NCBI RefSeq assembly: GCF_910592395.1
Contig: NC_088314.1
Location: forward strand, 20,170,070-20,234,069
DNA from: Lineus longissimus
Taxonomy: Eukaryota > Nemertea > Pilidiophora > Heteronemertea > Lineidae
Length of the DNA stretch: 64,000 nucleotides
Direction: 5' to 3'
The notes beneath the pieces were generated by a model. The model was not told the origin of the DNA, ran no database searches, and worked only from the letters and a program-made list of their open reading frames with translations. A program made the translations under genes and the position numbers. Every line of letters begins with the position of its first letter. The stretch's first letter is position 1. This document shows positions 23,384-36,005 of this stretch, one piece after another.

Positions 23384-26300
23384 CTGAAAATATAGAAATG
23401 AACAAAACATTAGCTTGGAAATTGGTGTGGCTATTCTCAAAGTCTTTGGAGACCCACCAGAGCGGTGATAATTCCTTAATTTCAATCAAAATAACATCTC
23501 CAACAGATCTGAAAGGCAGATTGACACATTATTATTAGCCGCCTCAAAAGCCACGATTAAATACAACACTACATCAATAGATAAGCACCAGGCAAATATT
23601 GGCTGATTAGAACACAATAGCCATGACTATTCAGAGTACCCTCCAGACACGTGGCGTGGCATGTTGCATTCTGATGGATGCAGCAGCATCTGTGCCCGCG
23701 GCACAATGAAGTAAGGAGATCAGATATCATCGGTCCTCCATTCACGGTCACTGAGAAAGAAAAATTCATTTTGGTTACAATCAACTAAAGGACGGTCAAA
23801 ATGAATGAATGAGCATCGCAATTTGAGTGGGTGAAGCCACACCAGATTATTTTTCAGATATTTTGATAATAAAACCGTCATCAAATACCACTAGGCCCTG
23901 CTAACAGATTGTACATTTAGTTTTTAATGCATGCCACAGAATTGACGCAATGCCGCGATAAATCATGTTCATTGAATCAACATTATACCACAATTGATAT
24001 CATTATTATTGAACATAACGATCCTTTCAACAAAAGCTCGGCAGATATTCTCATGGCTCAATCCATGCAATCAATCCCTCCCCTGCTGTCATATGCTTTA
24101 GAAAGGTCCACAGACAAGGTGTCTGATTTTTTATCTCAGCCATAATCATGAGTCATTTAAAAAATTTCCATACTCTTTTAAAATTCTAAACTGGGACATG
24201 ACATAGCCAGCTAAGAAACTTTGCACAAATCAATGTCATGTGTGTCCTTCATGTCCTAGAAATTTAGTTGGAGTATTGATTGAAATGAACAGTAAACAAA
24301 ACTTGTTTTAGGTCTGCACGGTTTGGTATTCCAACCAAAACTTATTTAACAAGTCAATGTCCCAAGTCTATTCTACTAAGCCGAAACTTTCTCAAAAATC
24401 TCCAAGTCTGAGACAAAAGAGGTTTTCTGACTATTCACACTACAAATGCCCTTCACCTTGTTACATGACATGATACATTAACAGCTGCACACTCCTACAG
24501 TGAAAATGACTTATATCAACTTGAAAGAAATATTATGAAATAAAACTAACTCTATGTCACAGTGACTAAAATTGATCGATTGTGGGATTTAGCTAATTTG
24601 ATTGCATCAATGGCGCTATCAAGCTATTCAGAAAACGCCACTCCCGATAAAAATTGCCTGCAAGAAGATGGGGAACATCATGTTACTATGGCAACACGGA
24701 TGAACCACCAGTGACTTCTATTCTAATGGTAAGTGAAATGAATGCAACAAGTGGGTGATTAATTTCGTTGTAACTCATTGCTGAATCAACAAATGAAAGA
24801 TTTTGGTCAACGCGATGTTGAAATGTGCTAGTGTTTGCAGTTTAGATAAATATTTTTTAAAATAGCAAGATTTTCATTTTTGTGAGAAAGATTTCCCATT
24901 TTGTCAATCTATGACGACTAGTCTTTATACTGAAAACCCACACATTCTACAATGATTTCTGTGCCTTTTCTTTTTTGGGGGTTCACAGATAATCACGAAA
25001 ATATATGACTGCAAAAAGGAAAATCTAATTGAAATTACAAGTTATAGTTGCGGTGTTGTCAAAATGCCGAATTAAAAGCGTGCAAAAGTTGAGATATTTA
25101 GAAGATTCGATAGTGACACACCTGGAATGCTTTAGAAAGATCTGCAATCACGACTGTTTGTTTCGAACTCAAGTTGTCAAAAAACGTGGAGGTTTTCAAA
25201 AGTGGTCATGACCTAATTTAGGTCAACCTCAAGCAAAGGCTTATTTTGAAACATATTTTACAATCAAAGACAATATTTAAAAAGTCAGGCAGGACTGACA
25301 ATACATGCCATAATGGAAGAGCTTCATGCATGTCTCAATATTTTTTAGTTAGTTGACTAATCAAATAATACACCAGACTACATGTATATGCACACAGTCA
25401 CAATATTACATCTAAAATGATAGCACACATATCAAACATATAAACATGTTGGGTTGTAAATAAAATGCTTAGTAATTGACCTTCCACTGTGGCACATTCA
25501 TATCTATACTCAATAATCCACAGTTCACATAACAAAAGTGAAACCTCAACACTAGCCTCTTGATGACAACAATGAACTCTTTTGACAGAGTAACTATATA
25601 TTCAATGTTGTCTAAGAACATGTATGTTATGTAGTCACATTCTTTGTTTGATGTCACAACAATGAATGTTCATCTCAGTAGTTTGTAGTCCAGTTTTAGT
25701 CACATTATTACCGGTAGTGTCTTAGTTTTTAGTCACATCATACATTCGTTATACGTAGTCTTAATATCTTGGAGTCACACTGACACCGAACGCCGTCTTC
25801 TTCATCTGACATTGTCTTACTCCTTTTCACATTCAATGTTCGTTGTCTTAGTTTGTAGTCATATTTAGCGTTGTCTTTGCCAGAAGTAGGCCTACTTGCA
25901 ATCAAATTAGTGGTTTTTAAATCTTTTGATTTGGAATGCAGTCTTGCCATCACAATCTTCCTTTCCACCCCAAGCTTAAGCCTTAGGGCTGGCCTTTTAT
26001 TGGTATCGCATGAGTTGCATGGTGCGAGGGAGGAGCATGCGAGTGACATGGTATGCAAAGGGTATCCAACTCCATCGAGTTAGTTTTTTCCCATCATTCT
26101 GTTCAAATTATCTTTTTATGCCCAACTCTAACGATAGAACATAACAAACCAACACAAATACTATTCTTATCATCTCATGTGCAGTGTAACATGTACGGGT
26201 ATTGAGGTAAGACCTCATTACATTAGCATATGCATTGAGCAATGACTGACGTCATCATTGGAAACGGACGAAGTGATCGTTTTGAGGTCACCACTCTAGA

Positions 26301-26900
26301 GCAAAAGAAAAACATCGTAATCTCAAAGAAATCAAAAACCAATAACAGCACGTAAAAATATATGTTCTAAATGACAGTTTGAAAGTATTTTTGGAGAACG
26401 AAAACAGTTTTAAAGCAAAGAAATCGGCGACCAAAATGAGCGATTTCATAGCTCGACGCCAATCAACCCACTGCGTGCTTGAATCGTGCGAGGCTGATTA
26501 TCATATTCGACGAGAAATTACTTTACAAAGAAAACACCTTTATCGGAAAGTACAAAAGACGTGTCCAACGCCAAAGTATAGTTGGGGTATCCAATTAACG
26601 TATCTAGATTTTTTCTCGGGGTGTTTTAGGTCAGTATTTTTGTATCCAGCTGGAGAAAACGCAAGTCGAAAAACCCGATTGCGATGTTGCGTTGACGATG
26701 AAGTTGCGAAGTTTGGAGCAGTTCCAGGTGCGTCAGAAAAACACGTCTTGTTCACCCACAAAATAGAAAAGAAACGCTTAGGAAATGGGTTCATACCTTA
26801 CTAGATGTTTTCATCTTGCATGATATAAAAAGAAAAAGTTACCTTAATGGCGTTATTTTTCATAATTTGTATTTCAAAAGTCGTCGAAATTTCGTCAATC
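23384..26900. other. Presumed Sfmbt first intron / 5' region, no coding exon confirmed
   Basis: A strong acceptor at 23384-23385 (minus strand) requires at least one upstream Sfmbt exon, but I could not place it. A minus-strand open stretch near 23600-23752 has an acceptor-like edge (TTCTTTCTCAG) and a Cys-rich reading, without a good donor. The rest is AT-rich. Confidence 0.4.
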
Positions 26901-26904
26901 GCAA

Positions 26905-27310
26905 AATTTCAAGATGGCACCAGGTGCTATGCGCATGCGCTCATATATTGCCAAATATTTCTGCAAAGATAGCACTCAGGATCAGAAAGAAAAAAACTCC
27001 CTTAACATTTTACACCTTGCAATCGAAACCAACTCTGATTTATTTATCCATATCTTAGAATCTAATTTGCTTTAAACTTAAAGCCGGTATCAACAATGCG
27101 CATACTCAGTAGCTCCGCACTGAATAAGATGACAGTGCTTCCTGTATTTTTGGCAACAAAAATGTGTTTTTTGTTCCTCTAAAACTATCAACTTATGGCT
27201 TTGATCGCGATCGAGTTTATTCAGAAACATGTGTGATAGAATGTCTTACATTGGTGCTAAAATTGTTTCATGACTTAGCTCCGATTTGTGTCCGTAAAGG
27301 AGCATTTTAG
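26905..27310. promoter_or_regulatory. Candidate shared promoter region between Sfmbt and STIMATE
   Basis: Lies just upstream of the STIMATE start and is the expected 5' side of Sfmbt. It contains a perfect NRF-1-type palindrome TGCGCATGCGC at 26930-26940 and a YY1-like AAGATGGC at 26911-26918. A related GCGCATACTC occurs near 27097. These motifs are typical of housekeeping TATA-less promoters; use by either gene is inferred from position only. Confidence 0.4.
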
Positions 27311-30239
27311 ATGGGGTCTGCCAACTCCATAAATTCCACTGTGAAAGCAAATGACAGTTTTCAAAATGACAGCAGTCTCAACTCTACCTCCCCAAATGGG
27401 GAGCTTCATTGTGCTACTGGAGATTTGTTAGGTCCTCTTGGACTCTTTGTGCAAGGACTACTCGCTTTTGTAGCTTTTTGCTCACTTATTGGTAAGGGTC
27501 TTGCCACCGATACCGTTTCATAGCCCAGGCTGCAGGCATAGGGCATAGGCCTACTCCTCATGCTCAGTCCTGCCAGTCTGTTTTGGACTTGGTTTGGTAC
27601 GTCGCATGAATTGAATGATGGGCACTTCCAGGGCCAGGCTAAGCATGACCAAGAATGAACCAGCCGCTGGTCGTGTAAAATTCCCTTTAACCTTTTCCAC
27701 AGGCATCTTGAAAGTTTACCATCTGAGTTTACTCAGTGTCTGTCAGTGTCACTGTCAGTGAGATGAGGGTTTCAAATTTGTAATTCCTGGATTCTATTCT
27801 TTTTTCTTACAGTTAAACGGTTTTGTGAACCGAAGCCCTCAAGACGCCCATGGAGGATATGGTGAGCATTTCTAATTTTCACAAATACTTTTTCGTTTTA
27901 CTTGTATATGAAAAAAATCAGTTTTTAATAAGGACACCCTTGAGAGAGACTTACAAGTGATGTCCCTAATAGAGAGGTTTTCTGATTAGAGAGGTCAGAT
28001 TTAATGAAAAAAACCAATATGGGTTCAAAACTAGTGTCCTTAAAAGAGAGGGTGTGGTGTCCTTAACAGAGAGGTGTCCGCTAAGAGAGGTTCAACTATA
28101 CATTGTTTTTCTTTCCAGGTTTTATGACACATCCAAGCAGGCCCTCGGGGCAGCTGTGATACATTTCGCCAATGTTTTCCTTGCCGATGTATTCCAGGGA
28201 GACCCATGCACATGGTAGGTAGCGCCAGGTATCAATTTTGCTAAAATTTGAGGAGCGGCTGAGGTCAAGTGGCTGGGACTCTCGACTAGTAGTCAAGAGG
28301 TGCCTAATGTTATCCACACATTTGACATAAACAACCAGCATTAATCTCATTCTCTGTGCCGACAATTGGAAAACCTTCACTGTTCAATATTCAAGGTAAT
28401 AAGATCACCGAACATCTGTTGCCAGTTTTATTCATAATTTGCAGAGCTATGTATCACGATCAATTAAAATGACATCTGACACAATGCCATTTGTATTGGG
28501 ACACTCTTTCCGTTGCCATGGTAACACTTTGATAATGGAGTGGAAGATGTCAATTTTCTGATGGATCGATCAGAAGAATGTCGTCTGGTAATCTTATGAG
28601 AAGATCAATGCAATAATAGTGTGATATTGTCTTTATCACACTAGAGCAAGTTCGTATGCCTGATAACTGCACTACAGCCTATAGTGTAAAACTGCATTTC
28701 TATTTACCTGGACCACCAGTAATTACAAATGGTGTACCCCTTTTAACAAAAAAGAGTATTTGAAGTGTGATCATTTAACAATTCTGTTTAATAGGTATGT
28801 TGTGAGTTTCCTACTGGACTCGACCATCGGCCTCCTTGTGATTTATATCGGGCTGAAAATCGCTCAGCTCGTCGTCCTCAAGAAAGGCTATGATACGCTC
28901 AGGTTTGGAGAATATGGTGAGTGAATCAATTGGGCACAAGTTGCAAATTACCCGTCATGTGGGCAGGTTGAAGTGGGCTATTGTAGTACTATACTTATAA
29001 GTACTAAATCCCATACGTCATGCTTAGGTGAAGTTTCGCTGAACCAAGTTTCGAGGTTGGTCATCATGTCATGGGCTATTGAGTACCAAAGATTCCCTAG
29101 TCACCCTCTTAATATTCTATCAATATCACTCTCTGCCACAGATGCTGCAACGATTACTGCAGGTCACAGTGATAGAAAATAATATTTCATTTTGCCTAGA
29201 GCGTTGCAGAATTAATCGGTTACTTCCAGGTTCTCCACCACAGTGTAATGCCTGGATAGGACAGTGTGCTCTATACATTCTCGTCATGATCATCGAGAAA
29301 ATCCTCATGACTTGTCTGGTGCAGTTCAACTTTTGGAAAGAGGTACGTTTTCGTTGTTTATATAATAACATCACCTGATGTTTATTGTAACTTATATATC
29401 GAGGAAACAGTGCTCACTTGGGCTGAAAATTTTAATGTAATGTAATGTGATGGAATGTAAAGGACATTACTTTACACTATATTACATTACATAACTTTAT
29501 ATCATTAATTACACTTGGGCTGAAAAAAAGCAGGAGGGTGTGGGCTTGAGGTTGAGTTGAGTTGATATAAAATTTAAAGTTAAAGTATGCATTTCTAAAG
29601 TGCTTTTCCATGCCACCCTACTCAAAGTGCTTAAATTGCATCCCAGAATGCTCTCGGGGACAATAAAGACTAAGAGCAGCAACTAAGCTCTCGGGATTCA
29701 AACCCATTACCTTTTGGTCAGAAATCCTGGGCACAACACCATCGTACGTCCGCACTCTAATGAAACATGAATATCTTTTTCAGGTCCGTAATTTTATGAT
29801 GTCGCCAATCAAAGACCCTCACCTGGAGCTCATCATTGTCATGTTCATAGTGCCTCTTATCGTGAATGTAAGTCTGAAGTTTTCCCTTTGTAAGAAGAAA
29901 ACGGTTGAAGAAAAATATTTTGTACCCTTTTCAATCCGAGCCCATCGAAGGCACTGGCTACTGTAATCTAAAATGTCTGCTTTTACCTTCCAGGCCATAA
30001 TATTCTGGGTGGTAGATAACTTCCTCATGCGTAAGGGCCGTGGTGTGACGCGGTCGATGAGCAACGGCGACTCAATACGCTACCACAAGGCTGCTGATAA
30101 AGTCAAATACTATCCAAGATCTGGCAGTGCTGAGGCGGATGATTCCGATTCAGACGTTTTGTTATCACTAGATGAGGACCAAGGAGCGAATTCGTCGGAC
30201 CGGTATCACCTATTGGCGAATTCTTCAGCGGTGTCATAA
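27311..30239 (+). CDS. STIMATE: STIMATE (TMEM110), ER membrane STIM-activating enhancer
   Basis: STIMATE is a multi-pass ER protein that promotes STIM1 activation at ER-plasma membrane junctions during store-operated calcium entry. Exons are 27311-27491, 27813-27861, 28119-28214, 28795-28916, 29230-29342, 29784-29867 and 29994-30239. All introns are GT-AG, phases agree, and the product is 296 aa (human 294). Conserved peptides include [89 protein letters not shown] and [14 protein letters not shown]. The hydrophobic segments give about five membrane spans. The N-terminus is Asn/Ser-rich with N-glycosylation-type sites; the C-terminus is an acidic, Ser-rich cytosolic tail (SEADDSDSD-like, residues about 265-290). 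The ATG is the first in frame, 20 bp after an in-frame region rich in stops. Confidence 0.95.
27905..28105. repeat. Dispersed-type repeat fragment in STIMATE intron 2
   Basis: Repeated phrases such as GTCCCTAATAGAGAGGTTTT, GTCCTTAAAAGAGAGGG, GTCCTTAACAGAGAGGTGTC and GTCCGCTAAGAGAGGTTCAA, in one orientation, looking like a short-period degenerate tandem repeat. No boundaries were determined. Confidence 0.5.
29585..29758 (-). repeat. tRNA-derived SINE-like element in STIMATE intron 5
   Basis: On the minus strand a B-box-like GGGTTTGAATCCCG (about 29693-29706) lies downstream of a plausible tRNA-like head. A body follows, then AAAGCACTTTAGAAATGCAT near the 3' end. The order head-body-tail fits a tRNA-derived SINE. 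Family not identified. Confidence 0.45.
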
Positions 30240-33200
30240 CACCGGGTGTTCGGCGTAGGACCTTTGGAAATTGATCAATCAGATTTCATAAAGCGACCAA
30301 GAAAAGTTACATGTTTCATTGCAAGCCTCTACGAAATGTACATTTCCATTTGACCTACTCTGCACGCTGGAAAGTTCATGGTTTGGGTTCTAGGCTAAGT
30401 TGACGCCAGCGTTGGGGACAAAAGGTTTTGAACAACCAAGTCCTGATATCAACAAGAGTAGAGGTCATCATTTCACAAAGCCCAGTCTCTCCTGACACCT
30501 TTCAATAGACCTCAGATAAGCTGCCTAATCAGTGGTCTAACCTGAACATTTCTTACCGGTATTCATTTATGCACATCAGTGGAGTTTGTTAAGTTTGACA
30601 AAAAGACCTTGAATCTCATTCCTACTGTGGGGGTTGTACCAGGGATCTCCTGATCACTAACTTAGAAACACAAGTCACTAGACCACTGCAGTTAGGAACC
30701 ATCAGTACTGTCCCACAGTTATAGACTATTATGACCTCATATCCAGGGAGCTGTTGTTATGTGTGGTACCTATTGTTAGGTAACATAGTTTGCACCTGCA
30801 GGCAAGGTTATGCACCTGCTTACAAGGTTATGCAAGAACAATGTGGACCCCTAGTTGGTCACGGTGTTCATAGTGTGTCAGCTGTACTATTAAATAACGC
30901 CAGATTCTACACTATTATTGGCTCATTTTTAGGCAAAATCATGGTTGGGCTTCTAATGGTGATGCAGAATTTCGTTTTCTCACCCAAATTGGTGCTGTGA
31001 GCTTGAGACTGATGGCCATCAAATGGCAATATATATCCCTGTATGCAACACTGAAGGTCACATTGTAATTTGTTTTTCAGTTTTGTTTTCCATATATTTA
31101 TCATTAAAAAAGTAGATAAATCTTCTAACATTTAGATAGGAAGTGTGGATCAATTTATCTAACACAATAACCGAAATTATCCGTGATGTAAATTCTATAG
31201 GGTTTGCCTTACATCTTACTCGATATCCCAGATCACCAAAATTTTTATGGAACATGGCTGGGCTTTTATCACATGATTTTGGGCACACCCTGTATTCAAA
31301 AATGTCGGCTCTTCTAAACATGAATGGGACATTGTGGCACAGGCTTTTTCACCAAAATATGGGACACATAATGTTATTGTCCAGTTTATTAGAGTCCAGT
31401 TAATTATAATCTGAGTGGTGTTGTCTGTTATTCTGAGGATACTCTCCGTCAGACACGCACAGTAAACCTATACAATCTTGCCAAAACAGTTCAGTAATTT
31501 CAAAACCATATCAGTAGGATATTTTCAGTCCTCATGCAGAGTGCATGTAAATTTGAAGGCCGACTCAGTTTGTTCAAAATTTGAAATTAGGAATTGAATT
31601 TGAGATTTATCGATGATGTGAGTACACATTGAATATCAATTTTAACATTGCTGCTCTTGGTCAATCTTCATGACATTAACATGTCTACTGACTGAACAGC
31701 GGCAATGTTTATTTCTTTTTACTTATGGGGCAGACAAACACCATGTATAAATGAATAGTGTACCGTAGTTCTTTAACCCTTCAACTACCAAGTGCTTCGC
31801 TAAATATTGAAAAAATTCATAAGCAAAACCATGATTAAGGAAACTCGCTTTTGCACAGTTTGAAAGTACTAGTATATTATGTAAGATTTGCGTGAATTTA
31901 TTTGCCGATTAAGATTGTTTCTTTAATGTACGTGTATTGAATTAAGTTATCTTGTGTACATTGTATTGTGTTGGAAGCTTGAGAAAGTACCTTTATCAGC
32001 GGCTGAAATATCTCACAGAATCAACTGCATTTAGCTCAGACATTGAAATTTCGTTTTAACATGACAAGTCTGAATAAGAATCAGACTGTCTTCCTTACAT
32101 TGGCTGCAATGAAAGATGTGGAATGAAAGGTAGATTGGTGTTATAGATTTGGACTGATTTTTGAACCTGGAATAACTCATTTGACTCATTTTTGGTTCTG
32201 CGACTTAGTCAAAATACTCAAGAAATTGAAAATAAATGCAGCTGGCCCATGGTTTTTGTGTTCGCCTCTTTTCAGAGCGGCACACCGAGTGATGAAGTGG
32301 CCAAATTCTGTGATGTTATGGGGTGAGCCTCTGTTGAAAACAACGTCATTCTCCATGATCTGTGGTGTGACGTTGTTTACAATACAGACTGGCCCAGTGA
32401 TTTGGAGAAGTTGGCCACTCCACTGCAAGATGTGCTCGTCATTAAAGAGGCAAATTGAAGTTTCTGGGTAGTACCATTATGCCGATTTTTTCAAATGAGG
32501 TCATTATTTCTGGTTCTTTTTATTATGATAAATGTGTGATGCAGAAATTGCAGACGCCATTATCTCGTTGTAGTTTAAATAACAGTAACTTGAGCATTCT
32601 CCAGTACTTAATATGCTCTTTGCAAGCCAATTTATTCTCGTAAAAAAAACCTCATTACAAAACTATAGTTTGGTTGTACTTTTTGTAAAATATTTTCATG
32701 CCCTGACACTGTGATTTTGTTTTGTATTATACTTTGTCTTGTGATGTTTGCGACATTCCGTTTTTGTTTATGCTGTGCTTTCGTGTGTTCCTGCTTCTTC
32801 TTACATCTGACTCGGTGAAGGGTATGCTCCAGCCGGGAGCTGAGCAAGAATTCGTAAACGCCATATCTAAAATAGGACGCTGAGCTATCTAAACCTTTGT
32901 CAGGCAGTGGTGGTCTGTGTGTGTCACTATTGTCAATATGCAATTGTAATGTTGCTTTTTGGTGCGTTGGATAAGCTGGGTGGATTAAAAGTGATGTCGT
33001 GTGGCACAGCTTTCTCACTTAGGCCTTTTGTTTTGTTCCATGCCTCCTGGCCAGACGTATCTCCTATTCCAGACTCAGATTATCTTGCCAGCTCGTCACC
33101 CTGTCTTGCTTGACTGCTGATTCTGTGAATTTTCGTTGATTTGAAAAGCTTTTTGCCTTTGGTTGAAATATATTGTTGAGAGCTCAGATTGAGCTGGTGT

Positions 33201-33880
33201 GGAGAGTGTGGATACCAGGATCGAATTGTATTCCATACTCTTTGAACTTTGTACTTAGGCTGTTGTTCCAGCCCAACTCTCTCCTCAACCAGACCACAGG
33301 TTTCGGACACCATGTTAAATCTCCTCTCCCTGTCTCAACAGACACCTGTAAGTAGTCTAGATGGGGATGGATTTTCATACCAACAATTGGGCATGGATAT
33401 CAATACTGTAATCAATCACATGACCTTCATGATTCATGTGTATGGGTATCCATATCAGAATCATAGATATGGAAATCCATCCTCTTCTAGACTGGTAAGC
33501 GCGACGTTAAATTGTTTAATCCATGAATTTACAGCAAAATTCATGCAAATATCTGACTCCTGAAATATACACAGGGTGTCTCTGAGTTCTGTTTGATGGG
33601 TCAACCATATTATTGGTCTAGAATGTGGTTAGCACTCAAATCAGTTGCCAGCATTTACAACATCGTATTTATTTGTGAATAAGTGGAGAATGCGCCTTGT
33701 CTTGTATAACTTATAAAGAGCCTTGCTCAGCATGCCTTGTATAGAACTTTATGTAATAAATGAGTGAAAGAAATTTTGCAAGTTTGTTCTTTTCTTCACT
33801 AAGGGATCCTACTGAAGGTTAAAGATGAGAATTTTCAACGCTGTTCTTGTCACCATATTTCATTGTGTAGACAAGATGAT
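30240..33880 (+). other. STIMATE 3' flank / likely long 3' UTR
   Basis: No coding exon recognised. A candidate polyadenylation signal AATAAA is at about 33755, followed by T/G-rich sequence (TTTTGCAAGTTTGTTCTTTT), so the 3' UTR could be as long as 3.5 kb. Confidence 0.4.
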
Positions 33881-33889
33881 GGAGCTGCT

Positions 33890-36005
33890 AGGTTCGATTC
33901 GGTCTGGTTGTGACTGTCTCAACTCTCTTGCCATGTTTGCCAGACAGTGGAGCTGCCAGGGTTGATTTGTTCTGGATGATGTGACTGTCTCAACCCTCTC
34001 ACTATGTTGGTCAGACAGTGGAGCTCGCAGGCCCGATTCGTTCTGGTTGTGACTGTCTCAACTGTGTCACTGTGTTGGCCAGATGTTTGAGCTGCCAGGC
34101 CCGATTCGTTCTGGTTGTGACTGTCTCAACTCTGTCACTGTGTTGGCCAGATGTTTGAGCTGCCAGGCCCGATTCGTTCTGGTTGTGACTGTCTCAGCTC
34201 TCTCATTGTGTTGGCCAGATGTTTGAGCTGCCAGGTTCGATTCGGTCTGGTTGTGACTGTCTCAACTCTCGCCGTGTCAGGCAGACAGTGGAGCTGCCAG
34301 GCCCAAATCGGTCTGGTTGTGACTGTCCGTGTTGCCGACACGGATGAGGTTCCAAGTCCGATTCCCTCGATGCGACTCTCTCAACCTGCTCACTGCGTTG
34401 ACTGGACACCGGGTCCAACTCTTGACTGGCTATGACTGTATTCACTGTGTTTGCAATACGGTGGAGCAGCCTGGGCGAGAGAGCTGAGACAGTCAAAAAC
34501 AGACCGAATTGGACTTGGTAGCCCCACCATCTGGCCAACACGGTGAGAGAGATGAGACAGTCAAAACCATATCGAATTGGGCCTGGCTGCCCCAGAATGT
34601 CGACAGAGTAAAAGAGATGGAACAGCCACAAATCGTCCATGCCGACTTATCGGCGGCGAATATCAGTCCGATACGCACAACGAAGGTGGCTCGGCATGCG
34701 AATAGTCTGATGTCTCACACCGAGATGGCGACACGGTGGGGCAGACAAAACAGTCACAACCAGACCGAATCGGACCGAGCTGTCTTGTCCAATGAGTTCA
34801 TATGGGCAAGACGGTGGCGCCACCAGATCTGATTCTATGTTCACCCGACCGACCGGTTAGAGCCTTGGGTTAGAGCTGCCGATCTGCAGTGGTCTTGTTG
34901 TGACTGTCGTAAATACGGTTGGCAAGACGATGAAGCTACCAGGTCCGATTCGGGGTTGTGGCTGTCTCATCGATCTGCTGCCCACCGTGTCGCATCTCGT
35001 GACCGCTTCATCTCTGTCTCATCAATAAGGTGTCGCCGACGTTGCTCCTCCAAGTAGGTATGGTAGTGATGTAGGTGTACTGGCTTTATGTGTGGCGGAG
35101 ACGCCCGAGGTTGTCTTCAGACTCGAACGAAGACGGTTGCGGTTTCAGTTCAGATTTGGTCTGGTTGTGACTGTCTCAACTCCCGCCCCGTTCTACAGCG
35201 CGGTGGATCTGAATTCATTGGTCGGGTTGTGAATGTCTCAATACTCTCACCGGGTTGGCAATACGATGACGCTGCCAGGTCCGCTTATGCCTGGTTGTGG
35301 CTGTCTTATCCGCATTCTTTTGGCGCCATTGCGAGATGAGAGTGATCAAATATCTCGTGTCGATACGGTGAGCGTGATGAAAAAGGCACAAGCAGTCTGA
35401 GCTCTCTCCTCACGATAGTGACACGTTGGGGCCGATGAAACAGCCAGCCAGACCAAATCAGACCTGGCAGCGCTATCGTCTTGCCAACACCGCGAAAGAG
35501 ATAAGGAAGACATTTCCCGTGATGTTGGTTGCTCCATCTATACAAGCTCTCCACAAGGCTTCAGGAGTCTTTACGAGGTTGCCGAAAGTTTTTGCTCCAC
35601 CTGGTAACTTGTCTGCCTGTTCATTGTAATTCGGTCTGGTTGTGACAGTCTCAACTTTCTCGCTATCAAATGGACATTTGATTGGCCGATGGAGCTGCCA
35701 GGTCCCATTTAGCCTGGTTGTGACCGTCTCACCAGTGTTGTCAATGCAGTTGAGGTCTCAGATATGTCTCAAGTCTGCTAGTGCACCCGTCCGCCAGAGG
35801 AGTTGGCTGTGATTGCGACTTGCTTAACTTTTTCACAAGACGGTGGAGTCGCCAGTTCCAGTCCGACCTCAGCGTGTGGCAAGGGGTCCGATTCGGTCTT
35901 GCAAGACGATGGAGCCACGAAATCCTTTCTAGTCTGGGACTGTGTCACTGCCGTATGGACAGTCCGATGGAGCTACCATTAAATTGGGTCTGGTTGTGAC
36001 TGTTT
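33890..36005. repeat. ~68-bp minisatellite in alternating orientations
   Basis: The unit core is GGTTGTGACTGTCTCAAC, then a CACTGTGTTGGCCAGA-like block and GAGCTGCCAGGCCCGATTCG. Regular forward copies start near 34045, 34113, 34181, 34249 and 34317 (68-bp steps), with diverged forward copies from 33906. Reverse-complement copies (GAGACAGTCAAAA..CGAATTGG) occur at about 34486, 34554 and 34750. Forward copies return at 34898, 35161, 35225 and 35293, reverse-like ones at about 35370-35500, and forward ones at 35637, 35715 and 35991. No coding potential beyond chance. Confidence 0.85.

Noticed and set aside
23600-23752. Cys-rich minus-strand segment as an FCS zinc-finger exon of Sfmbt
   Set aside because: The acceptor edge is fair, but no donor in the required phase follows and the Cys spacing does not match the FCS pattern.
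31240-33590. CACCCTGTA near 31287 and ACAGGGTGT near 33573 as ends of one transposon
   Set aside because: The match is only about 9 bp, with no longer inverted repeat or target duplication.
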